Shown here: piece by piece, positions 26,548 to 34,571 of the stretch | Numbering within the stretch: position 1 is the first letter of the stretch | Layout of the letters: each line of letters opens with the position of its first letter | From: Spirosoma sp. SC4-14 | GTDB taxonomy: Bacteria > Bacteroidota > Bacteroidia > Cytophagales > Spirosomataceae | DNA length: 64,000 nt | NCBI RefSeq assembly: GCF_037201965.1 | Contig: NZ_CP147518.1 | Span: 2,045,001-2,109,000, forward strand | Direction of reading: 5' to 3' | Notes under the pieces: generated by a model | What the model saw: the letters and a program-made list of their open reading frames with translations, nothing else | Databases searched by the model: none | Told to the model about the DNA's origin: nothing | Position numbers and translations under genes: made by a program

Positions 26548-27141
26548 ATGTTTACCGGAATTGTAGAAACAACTGGCGTAGTAGCTGGTATAGAGTCAGA
26601 GGGAACCAATTTAACGTTTCGAATCGAGTCGTTGCTGGCTCCCGAGCTGAAAATAGATCAGAGTGTTAATCATAACGGCGTTTGCCTGACGGTTACGAGT
26701 GTTGCCGATGGGAGCTATACGGTTACGGCGGTGGATGAAACCCTCAAAAAAACCAATCTGGGTCAGCTTAAGATTGGGGAGCGCGTCAATCTGGAACGCT
26801 GTATGCCTGCTAATGGGCGTTTCGATGGGCATATTGTTCAGGGCCATGTCGATCAGACGGGTGTGTGTACCAACGTGCAGGATATGAACGGAAGCTGGCT
26901 GTTCGATTTTCAGTACGATCCTGCGATTGCCGATAACGTAACGGTAGAAAAAGGCTCAATTTGTATTAATGGCGTTAGCCTGACCGTTTTTAATTCACAT
27001 CCTGACGGATTTCGGGTCACCATAATTCCTTATACTTACGAGCACACTAATTTTCGGGATCTGAAACCCGGCGATACTGTGAATCTGGAATTCGACGTTG
27101 TAGGGAAATACATTAAAAAAATGCTGGTAGGCTATCGGTAA
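26548..27141 (+). CDS. ribE: Riboflavin synthase alpha subunit
   Basis: The 197-residue protein has two tandem lumazine-binding domains (1-96 and 97-197). The first begins MFTGIVETTGVV and both carry the NGV(C/S)LTV motif (HNGVCLTV and INGVSLTV). It dismutates two 6,7-dimethyl-8-ribityllumazine molecules into riboflavin and a pyrimidine. The length is standard. It lies 66 bp after the methyltransferase, so it may be the start of its own transcript. Other rib genes are absent and no FMN riboswitch is visible upstream. Confidence 0.96.
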   Translation: MFTGIVETTGVVAGIESEGTNLTFRIESLLAPELKIDQSVNHNGVCLTVTSVADGSYTVTAVDETLKKTNLGQLKIGERVNLERCMPANGRFDGHIVQGHVDQTGVCTNVQDMNGSWLFDFQYDPAIADNVTVEKGSICINGVSLTVFNSHPDGFRVTIIPYTYEHTNFRDLKPGDTVNLEFDVVGKYIKKMLVGYR

Positions 27142-27194
27142 GCACTTTCAGATTCTGCTACTTTTGTAACTATTACACGCAATTAATCTCCTGA

Positions 27195-27965
27195 ATGGCG
27201 AAAATCAGCACCCAATCTGTTTCCGACCTGCTGATTCAGATTGGCATTGTTCTGGCCCTGCTGGCTGTTTTATTTCTGGGCTTCTTCTTCGTATATCTGC
27301 CGTTTACGACCAACCACGGCCAGACCATAACCGTACCCGAAGTAACGAAACTCAGTTTCGATGAAATGAAAAATATTCTGGAAGACAGAGGGTTGCGCTA
27401 TGAAGTCGACAGCACATTTGTGGCTGGGGCTCCGCCACTGACTGTATTTCAGCAATATCCGAGGGCGAATGCTAAAGTAAAAGAAGGACGAAAAATTTAC
27501 GTTACGCTGGTGAAGCGAGTACCGCCAATGGTATCGATGCCCAATCTGGTCGATATGATTGACCGGAGTGCCGCCCGCACGCTCGAAGCGCTGGGATTAG
27601 TAGAAGGCGAACGTACCTATGTGCCCGATGTCGCTAAAAACTCCGTGCTTCGTCAGTTATATAACGGGAAAGAGATCGCGCCCGGTACGCCTGTACCGAA
27701 AGGGGCACGAATTGATCTGGAGGTTGGCGATGGTTTAGGAAATACGATGTTTGAGGTGCCCAACGTTGTAGGTCTACAACTCGATGAGGCCGAAGCGGCC
27801 ATTCGAGGCTCCAATCTGAAAGTTGGCACGAAAATTTCCGTAGAAGATCCGGAGAAGGAAGTAGGTACCGTTGTTCGGCAACGACCCGAAGCCCGCCCGG
27901 GCGAGCGGATTCGTGTTGGCGAAACAATGGATTTGTGGGTTGTTGGGCCAATCGAGCCAAATTAA
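27195..27965 (+). CDS. Membrane-anchored PASTA-domain protein
   Basis: The 256-residue protein has one N-terminal membrane helix (about 13-35) followed by three PASTA repeats (about 45-113, 115-185, 187-256). Each has the V-P-(N/D)-(V/L)-x-G/D-x-x-x-x-x-A pattern, for example VPNVVGLQLDEAEAAI. PASTA domains bind peptidoglycan or beta-lactam-like muropeptides in kinases and penicillin-binding proteins. Here there is no kinase or transpeptidase domain, so it is a stand-alone periplasmic PASTA protein, a form common in Bacteroidota. It is 53 bp after ribE and 28 bp before the T9SS cargo gene. Confidence 0.92.
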   Translation: MAKISTQSVSDLLIQIGIVLALLAVLFLGFFFVYLPFTTNHGQTITVPEVTKLSFDEMKNILEDRGLRYEVDSTFVAGAPPLTVFQQYPRANAKVKEGRKIYVTLVKRVPPMVSMPNLVDMIDRSAARTLEALGLVEGERTYVPDVAKNSVLRQLYNGKEIAPGTPVPKGARIDLEVGDGLGNTMFEVPNVVGLQLDEAEAAIRGSNLKVGTKISVEDPEKEVGTVVRQRPEARPGERIRVGETMDLWVVGPIEPN

Positions 27966-27993
27966 GAGTAATCGCTTCCTGAACCGATTGTAC

Positions 27994-29904
27994 ATGGACA
28001 TTGCGCTACCTGTTCGGCTGCATCAGTGGATTCTTTGCAGTTTTCTTTGCTTACTGTGTAGCTTATCGGCACTTACGGGCATGGCTCAGTCGCCGTTAAA
28101 CTTACCATTCTTCGACGATTTTTCGACCGCGTCGGGCCGACCCGGTATCGACCAGCCCGATACGACGCGCTGGCTGCCTGGTAGTGGGGTGTATATCAAC
28201 AATACAATGGCCATCAATCAACCTACGGTTAACGTGGCCTCTTTTGATGGGTTAGCCGCCAATGGGTTGCCTTATGTGTTTAATAACGGACTGTCGCGGG
28301 GATATACCGATACACTTACCTCAAAATCGATTAACCTGGCTGGCCTTACTGCAGCCGATTCGGTTTACCTTAGTTTTTACTGGCAGATCAAAGGATTGGG
28401 CGAAGCGCCCGATGCGGCCAGCCTTTCGTATGTTTACGATAAACAAATCGTTGGCAATGATACGACTACGGTTATCGACACCATTGTGCTGCAACCCGGC
28501 GATTCGCTGGTTGTCGAATTTCTGGATGTAAACAAGGTCTGGCAGCATGCCTGGGGCATCGCTGGGGGCGAAACCAACAATAATTTCCCCCAGGCATTTG
28601 TTTTGGTTAAGGACCCGAATTATTTCCACCCGAACTTTGCCTTTCGGTTTCGTTCCTTTGCCCGCCAGTCTGGCCCATTCGATACCTGGAACATCGATTA
28701 TATTTATCTGGGCAAAAATCGCTCGGTTACTAATCGCTACATAAAAGACGTTGCGGTTCGGCAAGCGGTGAGCCCTTTTCTGAAACGATATACAGCAATG
28801 CCGTTGACGCAGTATATGGTTAATCCGGCTGCCGAAACCGCCGATTCGGTGTTTACCGACATCAATAATCTGTTCAATACCTTTAATTTTACAACATTCC
28901 GATTTACTGTGCAGGATGAGGTATCTGGTCAGCTTTTGCAGGATTCTCCCCAAACAGCTTCGTCGTTGATTCAGGCACTTAGTTCGCAGATTAAAGTCAG
29001 CAAACCTAATCCAATTTCCAGTTTTGGGTCAGCAACGAAGGCTATGCTGCGCTATAAATTTGAAGTGCTCACCACCGACGATCAGAATCCATCCATTCCT
29101 GGCGTCAATCTCCGTCAGAACGATACCATTTCGGGGGTGACCGTGCTCGACAATTACTATGCCTATGACGACGGTACTTGGGAGTACGGTGCACAAATTG
29201 GCCCCAGAGAGCAGGTTGCCATGCGCTTTATTCTTAACAAGCCCGATGTGATGGCGGGTATTCAGGCCTGCATTGTACCATTTGTGCTTAATCAGACAGG
29301 ACAGTCGTTTGTCATAAGCGTTTACAGCAATAGCAATGGTCGGCCAGGCAATGCCATTTATCGGCAAGAATTTATGATGCAGTATCCGCCTACCCGAAAT
29401 GGATTTGTGAGTTTTCCGTTTAGTCAGGGCGTTGCCGTAAAAGATACTTTTTATGTAGGCTATCAGCAGATTAGTAGTAGCGACACTACGATTTTGCGGT
29501 TAGGCATTGATAAAAACAGTCCCTTTAGCCGAGAGATTTTTTATAATGGCGGTACCATCTGGGAACAGAATCTTTCGGGAGCATCGCTGAGTTTTCAGGG
29601 GGTTTTTATGTTACGGCCGGTCATGGGGGGAAAGGACGATGGAATCGTTACAGGTGTCGAAAATCCTGAACCGGTATCGCCATTGCAGGCCTATCCAAAT
29701 CCAACAACCGGATTGATTCGTTGGGACAATACAAAACTTACCCGCCTTGATGTACTTAACCTGACGGGACAAATCCTGCACCAGCTCGAACCAAGTCGAG
29801 GGCAGCAAACGTTAGACCTGAGCGATCTGCCCAACGGTATGTATCTGATTCGCTTATTCGAAGGAGAACGGCTGGTTGTGCAGAAACTCATTATTCAACA
29901 TTAA
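27994..29904 (+). CDS. Secreted T9SS cargo protein of unknown function
   Basis: From the ATG at 27994 the product has 636 residues. The signal peptide ends LTGMAQS near residue 31. A long beta-rich region (about 40-540) includes a lectin/jelly-roll-like part (SFYWQIKGLGEAPD...) and ends in a T9SS type A C-terminal domain (AYPNPTTGLIRWDN through SDLPNGMYLIRLFEGERLVVQKLIIQ). It would cross the outer membrane through T9SS and be attached at the surface or released. The frame is open from 27871 but overlaps the PASTA gene; 27994 is the start that places the signal peptide at the N-terminus. No enzymatic motif is recognisable. The linkage to the PASTA gene is conserved in my memory of Cytophagales, not checked. 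Confidence 0.88.
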   Translation: MDIALPVRLHQWILCSFLCLLCSLSALTGMAQSPLNLPFFDDFSTASGRPGIDQPDTTRWLPGSGVYINNTMAINQPTVNVASFDGLAANGLPYVFNNGLSRGYTDTLTSKSINLAGLTAADSVYLSFYWQIKGLGEAPDAASLSYVYDKQIVGNDTTTVIDTIVLQPGDSLVVEFLDVNKVWQHAWGIAGGETNNNFPQAFVLVKDPNYFHPNFAFRFRSFARQSGPFDTWNIDYIYLGKNRSVTNRYIKDVAVRQAVSPFLKRYTAMPLTQYMVNPAAETADSVFTDINNLFNTFNFTTFRFTVQDEVSGQLLQDSPQTASSLIQALSSQIKVSKPNPISSFGSATKAMLRYKFEVLTTDDQNPSIPGVNLRQNDTISGVTVLDNYYAYDDGTWEYGAQIGPREQVAMRFILNKPDVMAGIQACIVPFVLNQTGQSFVISVYSNSNGRPGNAIYRQEFMMQYPPTRNGFVSFPFSQGVAVKDTFYVGYQQISSSDTTILRLGIDKNSPFSREIFYNGGTIWEQNLSGASLSFQGVFMLRPVMGGKDDGIVTGVENPEPVSPLQAYPNPTTGLIRWDNTKLTRLDVLNLTGQILHQLEPSRGQQTLDLSDLPNGMYLIRLFEGERLVVQKLIIQH

Positions 29905-29907
29905 TAG

Positions 29908-29975
29908 TGGGTCATTGGTCAAGTGTCATTGGTTGAAAAAAAATCCTAATGGCCACTAACTAATGACCAACTTAG
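29908..29975. repeat. Imperfect inverted repeat of GGTCATTRGT words
   Basis: GGTCATTGGTCAAGTGTCATT after 29909 is partly mirrored by AATGGCCACTAACTAATGACC before about 29970. Many mismatches are transitions compatible with G-U pairs in RNA. It separates the T9SS cargo gene from the rhodanese gene. The same words recur at 45718-45888. Confidence 0.45.
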
Positions 29976-30000
29976 TAAAACCTAAAATCGTAAGACTATT

Positions 30001-30294
30001 ATGGATATTACCGTTCAGGAGTTAAAAGAGCGGCTCGACAAGGGCGAAAAGTTAAACCTCTTCGATGTTCGTGAACCAGCCGAGTACGAAGCTGATAACA
30101 TTGGTGCTACTCTGATTCCACTTGGCGATCTGCCGTATCGGCTCGATGAACTCGACGGTCTGCAGGACGAAGAAGTGATCGTTCACTGCCGCTCAGGTAA
30201 GCGGAGCGGAATGGCGCAGGAAATTCTGGAACAGAATGGTTTCAATAACGTTCGTAACGTTATTGGCGGTATGCTGGCGTACCGGGCACAGTAA
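30001..30294 (+). CDS. Single-domain rhodanese-like sulfurtransferase
   Basis: The 97-residue protein is a single rhodanese domain. NLFDVREPAEYEADNI is the CH2A-type motif, and the catalytic Cys63 sits in VHCRSGKRSGMAQ. The active-site loop CRSGKR has the length of thiosulfate/persulfide sulfurtransferases rather than phosphatases. It transfers sulfane sulfur in the cytoplasm, perhaps for persulfide handling or tRNA thiolation. It lies about 97 bp after the T9SS cargo gene, across a repeat, and is followed by a bidirectional terminator. Confidence 0.92.
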   Translation: MDITVQELKERLDKGEKLNLFDVREPAEYEADNIGATLIPLGDLPYRLDELDGLQDEEVIVHCRSGKRSGMAQEILEQNGFNNVRNVIGGMLAYRAQ

Positions 30295-30300
30295 ATAATG

Positions 30301-30353
30301 AGCGATTGAGTGAATACTGCACTGGATATCAATAAATTATTCACTCAATCGCT
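30301..30353. terminator. Bidirectional terminator between rhodanese and miaA genes
   Basis: AGCGATTGAGTGAAT (30301-30315) is a perfect 15-bp match to the reverse complement at 30339-30353. The miaA stop (30341) lies inside the right arm. The structure separates convergent genes. Confidence 0.7.
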
Positions 30354-31231
30354 AATTTTAAAATAGCTTCATCGTCCTCTGGGCCAAACCAATGGTAATC
30401 TGCCTGGTTATGAAACCAGGTAAGCTGGCGTTTGGCATATCGCCTTGAGTTGCGTTTCAGCAAACGGACCATTTCCTCATAATCATAAGCACCGTCCAGA
30501 TACGGAAATATTTCCTGATAGCCAACCGTCTGTAATGCTGAGTAGGCACGAAACGGAAGAAGTGAACGCGCTTCGTCTACCAAACCAGCCGCAAGCATGG
30601 CCTCCATTCGGGCATCGATGCGGTCATACAACTCTTGGCGTGGCCGTTCAAGCGCGACTAGTAAGGATCGAAACGGTCGTTGGACCGTTTTTTTTTGTCT
30701 GAACGACGAATAAGGCCGACCGGTAGTGAGGCAGACTTCCAATGCCCGCAACACACGGGCATGGTTTTGCATATCGGCTGTCTGAACATAGTCAGGGTCA
30801 AGTAGGTGCAATTGTTTTTGGAGTGGTTCTAATCCTTCTGTTTCCCAACGCTGGCGTAACAACAGGCGCAGGGCGGGGTCGATAGACGGCATATCGTCCA
30901 GACCAAAACAGACTGCATTTATGTATAATCCGGTTCCTCCGGACAAAATCACAACATCGCTTGTCTGAAATAACTTATCTAGCACGGCCAGGCATTCCCG
31001 CTCGTAGCGTCCTGCATTGACTGAGTCCAGAATTGAATGCGAATTGATGAAATAATGCCGAACGCCATCCATCTCGTCAGGAGTTGGCTTGGCGGTGCCA
31101 ATTGTTAGCTCCCGATACAACTGCCGGGAGTCGGCCGAAACAACAGCAGTGTGCAACCGTTTTGCCAGCCTAATGCAGAGGGCAGTCTTTCCAACGGCTG
31201 TTGGGCCAGCTATAACCAAAAGTGTTTTCAA
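30341..31231 (-). CDS. miaA: tRNA dimethylallyltransferase MiaA
   Basis: The 296-residue protein has the P-loop GPTAVGKT at 9-16 and SADSRQLYRELTIGTAKP at about 34-51. DMPSIDPALR and NNPRRVLRALE-like (here MQNHARVLRALEVC) are present, with the C-terminal RRYAKRQLTWFHNQ motif. MiaA adds a dimethylallyl group to A37 of tRNAs that read codons beginning with U. There is no ATG in range: an in-frame TAG directly precedes the TTG at 31231, so translation must start at that TTG, or at a TTG four codons later. Length and motifs are complete, so the gene is intact. Confidence 0.95.
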   Translation of the reverse strand: MKTLLVIAGPTAVGKTALCIRLAKRLHTAVVSADSRQLYRELTIGTAKPTPDEMDGVRHYFINSHSILDSVNAGRYERECLAVLDKLFQTSDVVILSGGTGLYINAVCFGLDDMPSIDPALRLLLRQRWETEGLEPLQKQLHLLDPDYVQTADMQNHARVLRALEVCLTTGRPYSSFRQKKTVQRPFRSLLVALERPRQELYDRIDARMEAMLAAGLVDEARSLLPFRAYSALQTVGYQEIFPYLDGAYDYEEMVRLLKRNSRRYAKRQLTWFHNQADYHWFGPEDDEAILKLAIE

Positions 31232-31834
31232 CTAAACGGTACTTACTCAAGTTCAGGAATCGCAAAATTAGCAGGTTTATCGGCAGATATACTATTCAGG
31301 TGCCCGCTCGGGCTGTCTAACGGCAGGGCCATTTGGGTAGTCAACCCTGTAAAGATCAGGTGCGAAAAGCGACAAGCGCTATGTTTTGATTAATTTTATT
31401 ATTTATTCGATAGATCTTGTATGTAAATATGGATTAGTGTATATTGCATACTATTTACGACTATCAACGGTGAGAAATTTATCTAACACGAACGATTGAT
31501 TCATCTATAAAACAGTATTCTGCAATTAATTTGATTGAAGGTAACCTTACCATCCGATAACATCTATCACTGTCAGCCATTGCCTGACAAAAGGCTTCTT
31601 CTCACGTTCTTTCACTTTGGGAAGTATACCTATAGCATTAGCAAACAATTTTATTTATTGATGAAATTATTACTGCTGATTGGTAGATAGTTATAACTAC
31701 AAAAAATCTAAAATGAAACTAAGTTTATGTTAAGTATGATATATTTAGCATAAACATTATATTTTTGCCTATAATGATGCAAGTGCCTACTAACCAGTGA
31801 GTTGCGCACCAAAAAGTTAGTGTAATCCTTTCTC
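31232..31834. other. 603-bp intergenic region between divergent miaA and HxlR genes
   Basis: This is the longest gene-free stretch in the window. The first 140 bp have near-average base composition and a small non-coding open frame (31151-31393) that overlaps miaA. The rest is very A+T rich. TATTTTTG at 31760-31767 fits the TAnnTTTG -7 motif of Bacteroidota and lies 68 bp before the HxlR ATG, but I see no matching -33 TTTG. No hairpin or gene remnant is convincing. Confidence 0.5.
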
Positions 31835-32173
31835 ATGAATAATAATACCAGTACGCAAAATTTTTCGGAGATTTCTCAGCCAGTCCTAAGACGGACATTA
31901 GATATTATTTGCGGCAAATGGCGGCTATATATCATTTTTCAACTAAGCGAACGCGACCTTCGTTATGGCGAATTGCGCAGGATGATTCCTGATGTAAGTG
32001 AGAAAGTATTAATTCAGGAATTAAAAGCGCTCGTTGCTCTGGGTGTATTGCATAAAAAATCCTATAGCGAAATTCCACCCCGTGTCGAATACGGTCTGAC
32101 TGCAAAAGCCAGGGAGATTTTGCCTATTCTGAAGGATCTTATGACAATTGGACGAACGTTTTTAGAGCCCTAG
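31835..32173 (+). CDS. HxlR-family winged-helix transcriptional regulator
   Basis: The 112-residue protein is a single HxlR winged helix-turn-helix: PVLRRTLDIICGKWRLYIIF, RYGELRRMIPDVSEKVLIQELKALVALG and the wing PPRVEYGLTAKAREI. Many HxlR proteins sense electrophiles or oxidants through an N-terminal Cys. Here the only cysteine is in ICGKW at about residue 29, so the sensing mode may differ. HxlR genes commonly regulate a divergent neighbour, but miaA is 600 bp away, so the target is unclear. A candidate -7 box lies upstream at 31760. Confidence 0.92.
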   Translation: MNNNTSTQNFSEISQPVLRRTLDIICGKWRLYIIFQLSERDLRYGELRRMIPDVSEKVLIQELKALVALGVLHKKSYSEIPPRVEYGLTAKAREILPILKDLMTIGRTFLEP

Positions 32174-32242
32174 TTAGTAAAGAGTAACTATTTTTGCTTT
32201 CCCGGCGTTATTCGATATGTATAGTCGGATACGTAGGAGCGC

Positions 32243-32851
32243 ATGAAACTGTTGATAAGTGTCTTTTTACTAAGCATTGGGTTATGGATGGAGTCGGGCC
32301 TGCGCCCGAATCTGTTTCATAACAATCAGGCAGACACGGCGCCCACTTTTATTGCGTTCGAAAAGTCGTTGCGTTTCAATATCTATACATTCCAGGTTAC
32401 TGCTGCCGATAGCGGTGCTGTTCGCGACTTATCTGTAAAAGCCTACCGGGGTTCTCTGCTATTGACTAACTTCCACATACGTGTCGATGGTACTGTTGTT
32501 GGGGCAGAGGTTGCCGACCTGGATAATAATCGCTTTCCTGAGCTCTATGTTTATAGTGCCAGTGATGGAAGTGGTTCGTTCGGACGCGTATATGGATGGC
32601 AGTTTCTGCCAGAGCGTAAAGCCGATATTCAGGCTGCCAACTGGCTGGAAGCGGGCGAAGGGTATATGGGCCACGATAGCCTGTGGGTAGAACGGAACAT
32701 TCTGTGCCGTAAATTTCCAATTTATAATGCTGGTGATGCCAATGCGCTGCCGACTGGTGGAGCAAAAATGATGCGGTATCGGCTTCAGCCTGCGGGTCAA
32801 TCGTTTATACTGATTCCTGAGCCGTCGGCTGGTGAAGCCGCCAGCCGTTGA
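32243..32851 (+). CDS. Secreted PliI-like protein (possible lysozyme inhibitor fold)
   Basis: The 202-residue protein has an N-terminal hydrophobic signal (MKLLISVFLLSIGLW). The central region (about 60-150) has VEVADLDNNRFPELYVY-like sequence (GAEVADLDNNRFPEL) followed by SASDGSGSFGRVYGW. This DLD-x-x-x-x-PE...SGSGS(F/Y)G pattern resembles the periplasmic inhibitor of I-type lysozyme (PliI). In that family the loop SGSxG enters the lysozyme active site. The match is from memory and partial; it could instead be a generic beta-sheet periplasmic protein. An AGGAG-like purine stretch precedes the ATG. It lies 69 bp after the HxlR gene and is followed by a bidirectional hairpin. Confidence 0.6.
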   Translation: MKLLISVFLLSIGLWMESGLRPNLFHNNQADTAPTFIAFEKSLRFNIYTFQVTAADSGAVRDLSVKAYRGSLLLTNFHIRVDGTVVGAEVADLDNNRFPELYVYSASDGSGSFGRVYGWQFLPERKADIQAANWLEAGEGYMGHDSLWVERNILCRKFPIYNAGDANALPTGGAKMMRYRLQPAGQSFILIPEPSAGEAASR

Positions 32852-32852
32852 T

Positions 32853-32911
32853 CAGCTCGTATACAAAACTTATGACTTCGCAGCAGCGGCATAAGTTTTA
32901 TACACGAGCTG
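32853..32911. terminator. Imperfect bidirectional hairpin terminator
   Basis: CAGCTCGTATACAAAACTTATG (32853-32874, quoted in two halves by position) pairs with the segment at 32890-32911 with a few mismatches in the middle. It separates the convergent PliI-like and barrel genes. Confidence 0.6.
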
Positions 32912-32922
32912 GTTGAACTAGC

Positions 32923-33699
32923 TTAAAATAGATGCAGGCCCAGCGAAACCGTAGCAATACCCAGGTACCCCGTAATATCCTTATTATTATAAATACCGCC
33001 AACCGGCGCTGCATAGCGAACATCCAGATCCAGACGCCTAAAAAACGTATAGCCTACGCCAACTTCGGCAGCATAGGTTACCGACTTGACTTTTAAAATA
33101 CTTTCGGTTGGGCTTTGCGGATTTGGGTTTTTCAGGTCCGAAGTTGTTTCGGGGGTTGGAATCGAAAAAGAGAGCACAGTAGCTGTCGATGTTCGTTTTG
33201 CTTCGGCTTTTGTTGTGATAAGCAGGTTAGGCCCCAGAAACGCTCTGAACTTGCCATTACACCACTTTTTCCCGATCAAAAATGGAATGTTGACCGATTC
33301 GAGGGTCGATTCTGAAATGGTATTGATGGTGGTGGGCGTGCTGGCGGGTATAACCGATGGTAGAGGTTGCCCGGCCAGGACCGCTGCTACGGCTGCCGGC
33401 ACGCTGAAATCCGTTTTTTGTTTCAGCAGAAATTTATTGTAATCCACCTCGACCTGAAGAAAGAATTTTTCAAAATTCTGCCGCCCCCAGATGCCGAACG
33501 AGTAGCCAGTGCCAATGCCATTGTTTTTGTTATTCAACTGTGGAATCGACAAGGTAGCCGAAAGCGGAACCGACGGAATAGTGGTGTAACCATGCGTAAA
33601 TGTAGCTCCGCCTTTAACTCCACCTTCAAAATCACCCTGAGCCAGCGCCGTAATCATACTGACCAAAAAGGCCAGTGCCGTAAATTGTATGCGTTTCAT
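32923..33699 (-). CDS. Outer-membrane beta-barrel protein (PorT-like)
   Basis: The 258-residue protein has a signal peptide cleaved near ITALAQ. An alternating hydrophobic pattern typical of an 8-stranded barrel (outer membrane protein beta-barrel family, PF13568-type) follows: GGVKGGATFTHGY, YSFGIWGRQNF, LQVEVDYNKF, YAAEVGVGYTFF, LDLDVRYAAPVGG and ATVSLGLHLF. PorT and relatives sit in the outer membrane of Bacteroidota, some as part of T9SS. This one has no T9SS-specific motif, so I leave it as a generic barrel. It is monocistronic and convergent with the PliI-like gene. Confidence 0.85.
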   Translation of the reverse strand: MKRIQFTALAFLVSMITALAQGDFEGGVKGGATFTHGYTTIPSVPLSATLSIPQLNNKNNGIGTGYSFGIWGRQNFEKFFLQVEVDYNKFLLKQKTDFSVPAAVAAVLAGQPLPSVIPASTPTTINTISESTLESVNIPFLIGKKWCNGKFRAFLGPNLLITTKAEAKRTSTATVLSFSIPTPETTSDLKNPNPQSPTESILKVKSVTYAAEVGVGYTFFRRLDLDVRYAAPVGGIYNNKDITGYLGIATVSLGLHLF

Positions 33700-33926
33700 A
33701 AGCGAGTCAACAACCGGTTAATATTAAAAAATTGAGAAGTAATTGATGCTAGAACGCTAAACTACGCTGTTCCTGCGTCTGAAACGGCCTTTTTTATTGA
33801 AATATTATTAACCTTTCTGTTAAATAGAGTAAACAATTACCTATCGAAGAGGTTGTTTGAAATAGATTAATTGGCTTATTTGCCAGCCGTTTAATTGATG
33901 TTTCACTAAAAAACCACGCTAAACGA
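33700..33926. other. 227-bp divergent intergenic region
   Basis: AT-rich spacer carrying the promoters for the divergent barrel (minus) and BON/LysM (plus) genes. No consensus promoter, hairpin or small gene is convincing. Confidence 0.4.
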
Positions 33927-34400
33927 ATGGGTCTCTTATCATTTTTCAAAGGAGTAGGCGAAAAGATCTTTCACAAAGATCAAACTACACCCCCTGCCGA
34001 TCCGGTACAGGCCGAGAAGGTTGAACCAGTGCGTGCTCAGGCGCTTCTTGATCACGTAAAAGAATTAGGATTGGCGTACAACAGTCTAACCGTAAAAACG
34101 AAAGGTGATACCGTTACGTTGACCGGCTCTGTGAAGTCGCAGGAAGACTCAGAAAAAATTGCACTGGCCGTTGGTAATGTAGAAGGCGTTAGCGCCGTCG
34201 ATAACCAACTTACTGTAGATGAACCAACCCAGGAAGGGCAGTTTTACACAGTAAAATCGGGTGATTCGCTTTCGAAAATTGCCAAAGAAGTATATGGCGA
34301 TCCAATGAAATACGGTGTCATTTTTGAAGCCAATAAGCCAATGCTGAAAGACCCTGATCTGATTTATCCTGATCAGGTGTTGCGGATTCCGAAACTGTAA
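33927..34400 (+). CDS. BON plus LysM domain protein (Kbp/YgaU-like)
   Basis: The 157-residue protein has a BON domain at about 38-100 (LLDHVKELGLAYNSLTVKTKGDTVTLTGSV pattern) and a C-terminal LysM at about 106-155 (YTVKSGDSLSKIAKEVYGDP). This matches E. coli YgaU/Kbp (149 residues), a cytoplasmic K+-binding protein. No signal peptide is present, consistent with Kbp, so LysM here is probably not binding the cell wall. Role by analogy: potassium sensing or buffering during osmotic stress. It is followed by a hairpin terminator and a DUF937 gene. Confidence 0.9.
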   Translation: MGLLSFFKGVGEKIFHKDQTTPPADPVQAEKVEPVRAQALLDHVKELGLAYNSLTVKTKGDTVTLTGSVKSQEDSEKIALAVGNVEGVSAVDNQLTVDEPTQEGQFYTVKSGDSLSKIAKEVYGDPMKYGVIFEANKPMLKDPDLIYPDQVLRIPKL

Positions 34401-34423
34401 GCGACGTACCTATTCAGGCGTTG

Positions 34424-34493
34424 GCAAAAGGGGTGTAGTAGATTGAAGTTGAATGCTGGTAGCAGCTCACTTCAGTCGCTACACTCCTTTTGC
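34424..34493 (+). terminator. Hairpin terminator after the BON/LysM gene
   Basis: GCAAAAGGGGTGTAG at 34424-34438 pairs with CTACACTCCTTTTGC at 34479-34493 (15 bp, one G-T wobble). It lies 24 bp beyond the stop codon and is followed by ATTTTGG. Confidence 0.65.
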
Positions 34494-34571
34494 ATTTTGG
34501 TCAGTGAATAACCTTTCCGAACATTCCCAGAAAGCAGCCAGTTTTATACATCTCAACTGAATTAGAAACCC

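Noticed and set aside
27871-27993. Extended start for the T9SS cargo gene
   Set aside because: It overlaps the PASTA gene by 95 bp and puts 41 residues before the signal peptide.
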